In this document: piece by piece, positions 1-5,580 of the stretch
Layout: the number at the start of each line of letters is the position of its first letter
Position numbering within the stretch: the stretch's first letter is position 1
Assembly (NCBI GenBank): GCA_025353305.1
Contig: JANXQX010000328.1
Location: 1-11,227 of the forward strand
Reading direction: 5' to 3'
From: Holophagaceae bacterium
GTDB lineage: Bacteria > Acidobacteriota > Holophagae > Holophagales > Holophagaceae
Length of the DNA stretch: 11,227 nt
Made by a program: the position numbers and the translations under genes
Notes under the pieces: generated by a model
What the model saw: the letters and a program-made list of their open reading frames with translations, nothing else
Told to the model about the DNA's origin: nothing
Database searches by the model: none

Positions 1-5
1 ATCTT

Positions 6-41
6 TTCCCTGCGCCCCCTTCGTTCCCTGCGTTCCCTGCG
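6..41. repeat. Short repeat of TTCCCTGCG (three copies)
   Basis: The 9-mer TTCCCTGCG occurs at 6-14, 24-32 and 33-41, the last two in tandem. The copies lie in the leader region upstream of the first gene. They resemble the low-complexity 'ccctgcg' intergenic tracts found in many high-GC genomes. No function can be assigned. The rest of 1-144 shows no gene I can support. Confidence 0.5.
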
Positions 42-144
42 CTTCGAGGTTCCTTCGAAAACCCTTGTCCGCCCTTCATGCCATTCGGTGGCCTTCCTTT
101 CCCCGCCTGCTATCGTTGGAACCACCACCCACCACGGAGATCCC

Positions 145-642
145 ATGCGCGCAGCCCGACTGTTCCTTGTCCCTGTACTGGCGGTCGCCTCGCTGGCCGC
201 GCAGGAATCCGCCTTTTCGGGCACCTGGACCCAGGCCAAGGCCGACGACGTGGTCGCCGCCATCAACGCCACCGTGGCCGACATGAATTTCATCAAGCGC
301 CCCATCGCCCGGGGCCGCCTCACCAAGCTGAACCCCGTCTACAAGAAGGTGGTCATCGCCATCACCGACAAGGACGTGCTGGTGAAGTTCGACGAACGCG
401 ATGCCATCCACATGCTGCCCGGCGGCGCGACTTCGCCCTGGACCCGCGAGGACGGCGACAAGTTCATGGTGGCCGCCCAGATCACCAAGGACCAGATGAT
501 CCAGACCTTCAAGAACGACGAAGGCGAGCGCACCAACATCTTCAAACTGAGCCCCGACGGCAAGACCCTCGTCATGAGCGCCACCATCAAGAGCCCCCAG
601 CTACCCAAGCCCCTGACCTACACCATCCATTTTGGGCGCTAG
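145..642 (+). CDS. Small exported protein of unknown function
   Basis: This gene encodes 165 aa. The frame is open further upstream to an ATG at 88, but I chose the ATG at 145. It has a GGAGA ribosome-binding site at 136-140, and the protein then begins with a classical Sec signal peptide: MRAAR, a hydrophobic stretch to about residue 17, then an AxA-like cleavage site near LAAQES. The mature part contains a 'FSGTW' opening and a 'LSPDGKTLVMSATIK' strand-rich end. Small periplasmic lipocalin-like beta-barrel proteins of Acidobacteria and related groups often look like this. I do not recognise a named family or catalytic residues. Base composition is G+C-rich, unlike the AT-richer cassette that starts 25 bp downstream, so it probably belongs to the host backbone next to the integration point. 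Expected location is periplasmic or secreted. Confidence 0.75.
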   Translation: MRAARLFLVPVLAVASLAAQESAFSGTWTQAKADDVVAAINATVADMNFIKRPIARGRLTKLNPVYKKVVIAITDKDVLVKFDERDAIHMLPGGATSPWTREDGDKFMVAAQITKDQMIQTFKNDEGERTNIFKLSPDGKTLVMSATIKSPQLPKPLTYTIHFGR

Positions 643-654
643 GGGTTTGAGTTC

Positions 655-674
655 GTCTAATACATAGTTAGGCT
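655..674 (+). other. Putative integron recombination core site (attI-like)
   Basis: The segment GTCTAATACATAGTTAGGCT contains the integron core consensus GTTRRRY as GTTAGGC (667-673). The preceding bases resemble the simple core-proximal half of the class 1 attI site as I remember it (CTAAAACAAAGTTAGGC). No RYYYAAC partner is visible 60-150 bp upstream, inside the tail of the preceding gene. A full attC is therefore unlikely, and an attI or secondary site fits better. The shift from G+C-rich to AT-richer DNA occurs exactly here, and the same heptamer ends the attC at 1481-1487. Confidence 0.5.
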
Positions 675-695
675 TTTCCACTGCCCGGGGGAAAA

Positions 696-980
696 ATGCC
701 ATTCCCACCGAATTATCACGGCTTTGACGAGTCCTTGCTGGAAGGCCTTAGGTTCAATGCGACACTTCAACTGAGGACTCCGTTAGAAGTACTACTTCAC
801 CATGGGGAAATGTTCATCGGGAGTATAGAAGACGCCCCAAAGTACGGATTTTGGAACGGCTCATACTCTCCACACGGAATCTGGCTTCCAGAGACGAAAG
901 CCTTAGGGCAACTTGCAATTGAGCAAGGTGGCAATATTGAACTTGCCACCAAACTTGATGAATTGAATCAAGAACTATAG
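696..980 (+). CDS. Cassette protein, N-terminal part (unknown function)
   Basis: This ORF encodes 94 aa from an ATG preceded by a purine-rich GGGGGAAAA stretch, 22 bp after the putative integron core site. The sequence is acidic and mixed, with no signal peptide or membrane segment, and I recognise no domain in it (notable pieces: NGSYSPHGIWLP, EQGGNIELATKLDEL). It ends at TAG 978-980. The +1 frame is open from 967 and continues with coding-like sequence to a helix-hairpin-helix domain that ends right at the attC. The simplest reading is that this ORF and the next are halves of one about 221-aa protein separated by a one-base insertion or a +1 ribosomal frameshift near GAACTATAG. Alternatively it is an independent small protein. 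Confidence 0.6.
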   Translation: MPFPPNYHGFDESLLEGLRFNATLQLRTPLEVLLHHGEMFIGSIEDAPKYGFWNGSYSPHGIWLPETKALGQLAIEQGGNIELATKLDELNQEL

Positions 981-1095
981 TCATGCATCTGATATTGGGT
1001 ACGCACTACCCAGCGAATATCTCCCCTTCCTGATTGAGTTCAGGAAAATTGTCGAGAGTGATCTATCTGTCCCCGAACAACTTCAACAAATCAGA

Positions 1096-1362
1096 TTGCT
1101 GGCCGAGATTTCTAAGTCGTTTCGCTCAATTTCAGGACAGTTGGCAGATCATTATCCTGGATTCCCTGAATCGTTCTTCATGTATCAACTGAGTTCATTA
1201 CCAGGTGTTGGGCGAATAACATCTGCCAGATTATTTCAAGCTGGGTACTATTCCATCAATGCTCTGCTCAGTGCAGATATTAATGACTTAGTGTCAATTC
1301 ATGGCATCGGGCGTGGAACTGCCAACAAGATACTTGCATCCCTCAAGGCGAACCGACAATGA
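1096..1362 (+). CDS. Helix-hairpin-helix domain protein (C-terminal part of cassette gene)
   Basis: The listed start is the first in-frame TTG; the frame is open from 967, directly after a TGA at 964-966, and contains no ATG, GTG or TTG before 1096. The first in-frame ATG is 1182, inside the protein. No ribosome-binding site precedes the TTG. The residues encoded at 967-1095 (for example YALPSEYLPFLIEFRKIVE) look genuinely coding, which argues that translation enters from the ORF at 696-980. The C-terminal half carries two helix-hairpin-helix motifs, LPGVGRITSARLF and IHGIGRGTANKIL. These are the hairpin signatures of non-sequence-specific DNA-binding domains as in RuvA, DNA ligase and UvrC. 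A DNA-binding role is therefore likely, the target unknown. The stop TGA (1360-1362) lies 2 bp before the attC box. Confidence 0.6.
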   Translation: MLAEISKSFRSISGQLADHYPGFPESFFMYQLSSLPGVGRITSARLFQAGYYSINALLSADINDLVSIHGIGRGTANKILASLKANRQ

Positions 1363-1364
1363 GC

Positions 1365-1488
1365 AGCCTAACCTTTCGCTAAACCCGCTCCCCACCTACA
1401 TTGCCTTCCACTCCCTCATTTTCCAGCTTCCTCGGCCCCGCTCAGCCTCTCGGTGCAGGCGGGTTCAGTTGGTTTCGTTCGTTAGGCT
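1365..1488 (+). other. attC site of cassette 1 (59-base-element type)
   Basis: The outer boxes are perfectly complementary: AGCCTAAC at 1365-1372 matches RYYYAAC, and GTTAGGCT at 1481-1488 matches GTTRRRY. An inner pair AACCCGC (1382-1388) / GCGGGTT (1459-1465) provides the second stem block, with a 70-base variable centre. The left arm reads CCTAACCTTTCGCTAAACCC, which closely resembles typical attC left arms. Total length of 124 bp is within the known attC range. It follows the cassette stop codon by 2 bp and precedes the next ORF by 3 bp. The inner spacers are unequal (9 and 15 bases), so folding of the bottom strand should be checked. Confidence 0.75.
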
Positions 1489-1491
1489 CAC

Positions 1492-1719
1492 ATGGCTGCA
1501 AACATCGACCGCGACACATTCCTACCAATTCACTCATCCTTGATGAGCAGACTGATCGACATTCTCGAGCGTACCAAATCCGAAAACGTAAAGCGTCATT
1601 TGCACCGGGGATTTCAAGTCAGGCTAGCGATGATCGAGTCGTCGATTCTAGAACTCGATCGATCCACTCGGGTTGTGTATAAAAGTGTCTGTAAGTCCGG
1701 GATTGGGGGCCTGGAGTAG
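1492..1719 (+). pseudogene. Cassette 2 ORF truncated by the IS
   Basis: ATG at 1492 lies only 3 bp after the attC right box, so the message would be nearly leaderless, as in some integron cassettes. Codons 1-60 (MAANIDRDTFLPIH... ILELDRSTR) look coding: the residue mix is helical and balanced and the composition matches cassette 1. From 1672 the frame runs into the IS inverted repeat and ends at TAG 1717-1719 with about 15 IS-encoded residues. The original C-terminus is not recognisable directly after the IS at 3053. I do not recognise the protein family. It is most likely the 5' remnant of a disrupted cassette gene. Confidence 0.55.
1672..1698 (+). repeat. IS left terminal inverted repeat
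   Basis: Inner half TCTGTAAGTCC is identical to the complement of the right end. The outer half GTTGTGTATAAAAG differs at several positions. It pairs with 3026-3052. Confidence 0.8.
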
Positions 1720-1780
1720 AGGTTGGCCACCGAGTCCGGTAGGTTGATCGCGTTCTAAACCACCAACCATGGAGGACGCG

Positions 1781-2938
1781 ATGGCCGAAGGGAAGTTTGG
1801 GCCCGGAAGGGGCTTTGGGGAAGGTTTGTTCGCAGACGGCGGCGAGAGCGTCAGGGCGCTCGTGGAGGAGGTCGTGCAGGCACTGATCGGCGAGGAGGCG
1901 GAGGAGCACTTCGGGGCGCCCTGGAATGCGAAGGGCCTGCCCCGGCCCAATGGCTATCGGAACGGGTTGAAAGGCCGGGAACTTCGGACCCGAATGGGGA
2001 CGCTGAAGCTGAGGCTGCCCCAGGCCCGGAACGGGTCGTTCTTCCCCTCGTGCCTGGAGCGGTGGCAGACCTCTGAGCAGGCGTTGGCGGCGACCTTGGG
2101 CGAGATGGTGATCAAGGGGGTCTCGACGCGGAAGGTGGCGCAGTTGGCGGAGGAGATGCTGGGCGTGGAGGTATCGGCCAGCACGGTGTCGAACCTGCTG
2201 AGGGCCATCGAGCCGAAGGTGAACGCCTTCCGGGAACGGCCTTTGGGGAGCTACCGCTACCTCCTGGTGGACGCCCGGTTTGATAAGGTCCGAGACAACC
2301 ACCGGGTGACGAGCCGGGCCTTCCTCTGGGCCGCCGGTGTCACCCCCGAGGGTCAGCGGGAAGTGCTGGGGTGGTTGGACTGGTCCAGCGAGACGGGCCG
2401 AGCCTGGTCGGAGTTGTTCGGGATGCTGAAGGAGCGCGGCCTCACCGGGGTGGAGCTCGTGGTCTCGGACGCGCATGAGGGGCTGGTGAAGGGGATCGAG
2501 ACCGCCTTCCCTGGCTCGATGTGGCAGCAATGCCAGACCCACTTCATGCGCCGCGCCCTGGACCTGGCGCGGGACATGGACAAGTCCGCCCTCTGCGAGG
2601 ATCTGCGGATGATCCTCCAGGCCAGCAGCAGGGAGCGGGCCGAGGAGGAGAGGGCCCTGCTGGAGAAGCACTGGGGGAAGAAGTATCCGAAGCTGGTGGC
2701 CTACCTGGAGGAGCATTTCGACTCGGTGCTGGCCGTGCTCAACGTCCCGGCTGGCCACCGGAAGCGCCTGCGGACGACCAACCATATCGAGCGAGTGAAC
2801 CAGGAACTGAAGCGGCGGGGCCGAACCATTCGCATCTGGCCCAACCCAGCCAGCCGGGATCGCCTGTATGGGGCCCTGCTCATGGAGCAGCACGAGCGCT
2901 GGGTCGGCACCACCTGGCTGAAGCCGGAGGGCGCATGA
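1781..2938 (+). CDS. IS256-family transposase (mutator type)
   Basis: DDE transposase catalysing cut/copy-type transposition of the surrounding IS. The frame also has an ATG at 1769, but GGAGG at 1771-1775 sits 5 bases before the ATG at 1781, so I prefer 1781 (385 aa). Counting from the upstream ATG, the catalytic residues of the family can be placed: D168 in LLVDARFDKVR, D234 in VVSDAHEGL and E341 in NHIERVNQELKRR, close to the published IS256 positions. Also present are the N-terminal 'RNGLKGRELRTRMGTLKLRLP' type zinc/DNA-binding region, the conserved helix around STRKVAQLAEEM and the 'WQQCQTHFMRRAL' C/H motif. Length is typical and the frame is intact, so the enzyme may be active. A long minus-strand reading frame over this gene is a composition shadow. 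Confidence 0.93.
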   Translation: MAEGKFGPGRGFGEGLFADGGESVRALVEEVVQALIGEEAEEHFGAPWNAKGLPRPNGYRNGLKGRELRTRMGTLKLRLPQARNGSFFPSCLERWQTSEQALAATLGEMVIKGVSTRKVAQLAEEMLGVEVSASTVSNLLRAIEPKVNAFRERPLGSYRYLLVDARFDKVRDNHRVTSRAFLWAAGVTPEGQREVLGWLDWSSETGRAWSELFGMLKERGLTGVELVVSDAHEGLVKGIETAFPGSMWQQCQTHFMRRALDLARDMDKSALCEDLRMILQASSRERAEEERALLEKHWGKKYPKLVAYLEEHFDSVLAVLNVPAGHRKRLRTTNHIERVNQELKRRGRTIRIWPNPASRDRLYGALLMEQHERWVGTTWLKPEGA

Positions 2939-2948
2939 ACCAAACGCC

Positions 2949-2999
2949 GCAGGGGGTCAGCTTCGGTCGGGCTCCGCCCTCCCTTCGCTGACCCCCTGC
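2949..2999 (+). terminator. Strong hairpin after the transposase
   Basis: A perfect 13-bp inverted repeat, GCAGGGGGTCAGC (2949-2961) and GCTGACCCCCTGC (2987-2999), has an inner GGGC/GCCC stem in its loop. It begins 10 bp after the transposase stop. There is no T-run, so it could be a terminator acting without one, a barrier against read-through or a structural end element of the IS. Confidence 0.5.
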
Positions 3000-3025
3000 A
3001 CTCACTGCGATCTACCTGCTATCGA

Positions 3026-3052
3026 GGACTTACAGAAACTTCTGGACACTAC
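3026..3052 (-). repeat. IS right terminal inverted repeat
   Basis: GGACTTACAGAAACTTCTGG and the following seven bases are the inverted partner of 1672-1698. About 20 of 27 positions match, with the inner 11 identical. Confidence 0.8.
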
Positions 3053-3123
3053 TCACTACGGACGAACAAGGGTGCACGAAGAGCATCCGCCAGTTCGGAT
3101 ATAGTGTCAAAATTGGCAACCAA

Positions 3124-3184
3124 GCACACACCATCTGATGGTGTGTGCGTAGGGTGCTTATCTGAAAAACCCCCTATAGGGGTT
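3124..3184. other. Candidate origin of transfer (oriT)
   Basis: A near-perfect palindrome with 12-base arms (GCACACACCATC 3124-3135, one T, GATGGTGTGTGC 3137-3148) is followed by GTAGGGTGCTTATC and then by the palindrome CCCCTATAGGGG (3171-3182). A hairpin followed within about 10 bases by the nick is the layout of MOBF oriTs such as R388. GTAGGGTGCTT also resembles the F nic region GTGTGGTGCTTTT. It lies immediately upstream of a ribbon-helix-helix protein and a relaxase, where oriT is usually found. The same dyads could instead be operators for the downstream operon. Confidence 0.45.
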
Positions 3185-3210
3185 GCACGCTAAAGACGAG
3201 GGCCTATTCT

Positions 3211-3483
3211 ATGAGGATATCACCCGTGGGGGCAATTATGGTCGAAGGAACAACGAAGAGGCAGGCAAAGCTGCTCAAGCGGCTTGAGGTGGCACTGGCT
3301 GGAAAGGCCTCCCGGACGGTGAAGGTTTCAGCCCGGCTTACAGGCCCGGCAGCCGACGCTTGGACCACGCTTCGAGAGGCTGCCGAGGGCCTCAACCTGA
3401 GCGACAGCGATCTTTTCGCTGTCCTTGTTGAGCATGGCTTCGGAGCAGTGGCCAAGGCCCTGAAACAAGTCCCTCGGAGCTAG
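3211..3483 (+). CDS. Predicted ribbon-helix-helix relaxosome accessory protein
   Basis: This gene encodes 90 aa from ATG 3211, which has a GAGGG site at 3198-3202 with 8-base spacing. A second in-frame ATG at 3238 is possible. The N-terminus is basic (TTKRQAKLLKRLE). The region from about residue 34 reads as a beta strand (RTVKVSARL), a helix (PAADAWTTLREAAEGL) and a second helix starting LSDSDLFAVLVEHGF, the order of an Arc/MetJ/CopG-type ribbon-helix-helix DNA-binding domain. In conjugative systems such proteins (TrwA, TraY, NikA, MobC) bind oriT, help the relaxase nick and repress their own operon. Its place between a candidate oriT and the relaxase gene supports this role. The assignment rests on pattern and context only. 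Confidence 0.6.
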   Translation: MRISPVGAIMVEGTTKRQAKLLKRLEVALAGKASRTVKVSARLTGPAADAWTTLREAAEGLNLSDSDLFAVLVEHGFGAVAKALKQVPRS

Positions 3484-3492
3484 CGGAAACCC

Positions 3493-3666
3493 ATGTGGAT
3501 GATGGCCCAGAACCACAGCAGCCCAGAGCCAAGGCCCCCCCGAAGGATCGAGGCCTGCACAGGGGGTCACTCTCGGGATCTACGCGATAACAACCAGGTG
3601 GCTGCGGGGGTAAAGAGCGACTCTAGTTCCGCACTCGGGACCCCCAACCAGGCCCGCCGGGACTAG
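3493..3666 (+). CDS. Possible small ORF between accessory protein and relaxase
   Basis: This 57-aa frame starts 9 bases after the stop of the upstream gene and stops 9 bases before the relaxase start. It begins ATGTGGATGATGGCCC, almost identical to the relaxase start ATGTGGATCATGGCCC, and lies in the same frame 183 bp upstream of it. The peptide (MWMMAQNHSSPEPRPPRRIE...) is hydrophilic and proline/arginine/serine-rich with no recognisable domain. Only a weak purine stretch precedes it. It could be a small coupled protein, an upstream duplicate of the relaxase start, or non-coding spacer. Read-through of its TAG would add about 61 residues to the relaxase. Confidence 0.3.
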   Translation: MWMMAQNHSSPEPRPPRRIEACTGGHSRDLRDNNQVAAGVKSDSSSALGTPNQARRD

Positions 3667-3675
3667 GGGGCGTGC

Positions 3676-5580
3676 ATGTGGATCATGGCCCGCTACTACG
3701 ATGGTCCGCCGGCTAAATCCGCCCAGGGTGCCGTGGACTATGTGGGGGGGCATCTGCAGGATTCCAAGGAGGTCGGCCCCTTCTCCCGGGTGAAGGGTTA
3801 CCTCTCCCGGGAGGGCCTGATCGAGCCGGTAATCGACCCGGAGCCCTGGGCCAAGGTGGGCTGGGATGGCATAGGTCTCCCCCCTCCCCGTCTCCTTCGA
3901 AATCTTTGCCAGGGATGCGACATCGAGGGGAACAAGATCACCCGCCAGCAGGTCCTCTTTCGGACCCCGAGGGAGGTTGTGATCTCCCTGCCCTGCGAGC
4001 TGTCGGAGGCCACGAAAGATGACCCAGAGAGCGCCCACGCGTTCCTTCGGGTGGCGGCCCTGGCCAACCTGGAGTCGCTCGAGGAGGGGTGCACGCGTGG
4101 GCGCTCGGGTAAGGGGCGGAAGGCACAACCTGACTGGGTCGAGGCCAAGCCCCTCGTCTTGAATTACCTGCATGCGGAGAACCGCGCCAAGGAACCGGAC
4201 CTTCACCTGCATGGGTACATTTTCCCGGTGGTCTTAGCTGAAGACGGCTTCCGGGCTTTCGACAATGGCCTGCACGTCGCCAGGCTCAGCAAGGAGGGTG
4301 GCGCCCGAGACCGGATCACGCAGGCGGTGGTCCAGGCTGCGGCCGAACGGGGCTATATCGTTGAAATCGAACCGGGTCGAGCCGATGGGGAGGGAGCCCA
4401 GGGAGCCAGGGTGGTCTGCCCTGATGGACGGGTCATCGAGCGGGGGTCGGTGTTCCGGGAACGCCGGGCCGAGATCCTGGCCGCCCAGGAGATGAAACGT
4501 GAGCTTGGGCAAGCCCCCCTGACTCACCGGGAGCTCGAGATTGTCCGCCGGGAGAGCGGCAAGATCCCCTCATCGATCAAGGGGGTGAAGCGCCAGGATC
4601 TGCTCGAAAAGAAACTGCGTGCCTTCGGCCTCCTGGATGGGGAAGGCCGGATCCAGGAACTCAACGAGTTGGAGATGGCTCTGCACGAGGTGGAGGCTGG
4701 AATGGCTGTGGCCCAGGTCTCTCTCCAAGAGCTGGACGCCATGCCCCATGCTCAGGAGGCCGCGGACCTCACGAAGGGTCGCCGAAAGGGTCTGATGGCC
4801 CAGGTCCCAACCATCACCCCAGACACGGACAAGGCCCGGATCCGCTGGACGGCCAGCTACGACCAGGTCCTCGAATTGGTCGCTGCGAACCCAGGAGGCC
4901 TCGGCACGGCCGACCTCGACAAGAAGACCCGGGACAACCTCTCGAAGCTGAAGCGGGCCGGGATCCTGGCGGGCGAGAAACAGGGTGGCCTCATGCTCTA
5001 TACCCTCGCTCCGGCGGGCCTCAATCGCCTCGAGAAGGGGCGCCGGGATCAGGCCCAAACCGTCAAAGCCGTGGAGAGCATGGTAGCCGCGGCTGTGGAG
5101 CGCACCGTCTCCCCGGACCGGGTCAGGGGCCGCCTTGAAAGCGCTGGTATCCAAGCCGTCCCTGAGGCTGGGCGGTTCGAAATCGGGGCTGCCGGCCGCA
5201 CCGTCACAGATCCCGAACTGATGGCGAAAACGGCCATCCAGACTGAGACCCCCTCTGCACCGGACCGGGCCTGGTGGCAGAGGCTCTGGGACATGCGGCG
5301 CGAGCTGCCCGATATCCTGCGGCGGGCCATCCTGTCCCCGGCAGAGTGGGCCCGTCGCTGGAGCCACGCGGCGGGACAGGAGGCCGCGGACCTGGCCCGT
5401 CACCAGGACCAAGTGAGGCGTGGGGAGCTCGCGGCGAGGACGGCCGCCGAAGCCGCCGAGGCTGAGCGCAAGAAGATGGAAATGGAAGCGGCGGCTGTCC
5501 AGCTTGCGCATCGGACGCACCACAGCTCACCGACAGCGTCGACGCCCTCAAAGGAGATCGGACATGGGATTCGGAAATAA
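3676..5580 (+). CDS. TrwC/MOBF-like relaxase without helicase domain
   Basis: This gene encodes 634 aa. A relaxase nicks one strand at oriT and pilots it during conjugation. Start 3676 has AGGGGG at 3665-3670, which overlaps the preceding TAG. Family features in order: a tyrosine pair near the N-terminus (Y7-Y8, candidate catalytic residues, Y22 further on); residues 93-106, LFRTPREVVISLP, with the form of the TrwC 'TFSAPKSVSLL' block, followed by AHAFLRVAALANLESLEEG; the metal-binding histidine block EPDLHLHGYIFPVV (H177, H179); and GSVFRERRAEIL, like the end of the TrwC domain. After about residue 390 come a winged-helix-like segment (WTASYDQVLELVAANPGGLG...) and an alanine/glutamate-rich C-terminus. 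TraI/TrwC proteins are usually 900 residues or more with a RecD-like helicase. None is visible here, and no Walker motif is seen. It overlaps the next gene by 17 bp. Confidence 0.72.
   Translation: MWIMARYYDGPPAKSAQGAVDYVGGHLQDSKEVGPFSRVKGYLSREGLIEPVIDPEPWAKVGWDGIGLPPPRLLRNLCQGCDIEGNKITRQQVLFRTPREVVISLPCELSEATKDDPESAHAFLRVAALANLESLEEGCTRGRSGKGRKAQPDWVEAKPLVLNYLHAENRAKEPDLHLHGYIFPVVLAEDGFRAFDNGLHVARLSKEGGARDRITQAVVQAAAERGYIVEIEPGRADGEGAQGARVVCPDGRVIERGSVFRERRAEILAAQEMKRELGQAPLTHRELEIVRRESGKIPSSIKGVKRQDLLEKKLRAFGLLDGEGRIQELNELEMALHEVEAGMAVAQVSLQELDAMPHAQEAADLTKGRRKGLMAQVPTITPDTDKARIRWTASYDQVLELVAANPGGLGTADLDKKTRDNLSKLKRAGILAGEKQGGLMLYTLAPAGLNRLEKGRRDQAQTVKAVESMVAAAVERTVSPDRVRGRLESAGIQAVPEAGRFEIGAAGRTVTDPELMAKTAIQTETPSAPDRAWWQRLWDMRRELPDILRRAILSPAEWARRWSHAAGQEAADLARHQDQVRRGELAARTAAEAAEAERKKMEMEAAAVQLAHRTHHSSPTASTPSKEIGHGIRK

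Larger units (their letters stand above)
668..1481 (+). mobile_element. Integron gene cassette 1
   Basis: By the integron cleavage rule (G|TTRRRY) a cassette of about 814 bp runs from 668 to 1481. It opens with TTAGGC, carries a short leader, one (frame-split) coding sequence in the + orientation and a terminal attC-like site. ORF start within about 30 bp of the core site, ORF stop abutting the attC and lower G+C than the flanks are all standard properties of cassettes. No integrase gene is in the window, so mobility cannot be judged from here. Confidence 0.6.
1672..3052 (+). mobile_element. IS256-family insertion sequence
   Basis: The element is about 1381 bp, bounded by 27-bp imperfect terminal inverted repeats (1672-1698 and 3026-3052; 15 innermost bases nearly identical, including TCTGTAAGTCC). 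One transposase gene fills the interior, and a strong hairpin follows its stop. Length, DDE transposase type and end sequence fit the IS256 family. The family makes 8-9 bp target duplications, but the flanks here (ending CCACTCGG on the left, starting TCACTACG on the right) are only roughly similar. Either the ends are off by a base or two, or the IS has been involved in a deletion or recombination that joined unrelated DNA. Confidence 0.85.

Noticed and set aside
1619..2893. 424-aa minus-strand frame over the transposase
   Set aside because: It is a composition shadow of the G+C-rich transposase gene. It crosses the IS left end, has no domain and is rich in Pro/Arg/Leu/His, while the plus strand carries an intact DDE transposase.
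3053..3193. Open frame right after the IS as the missing end of the cassette-2 protein
   Set aside because: The frame is open but overlaps the palindromes of the candidate oriT, and the composition (KLATKHTPSDGVCVGC...) shows no continuity with the 60-residue fragment.
4570..5523. 317-aa minus-strand frame inside the relaxase gene
   Set aside because: Shadow of the relaxase codons; no motif, no ribosome-binding site, low-complexity composition.
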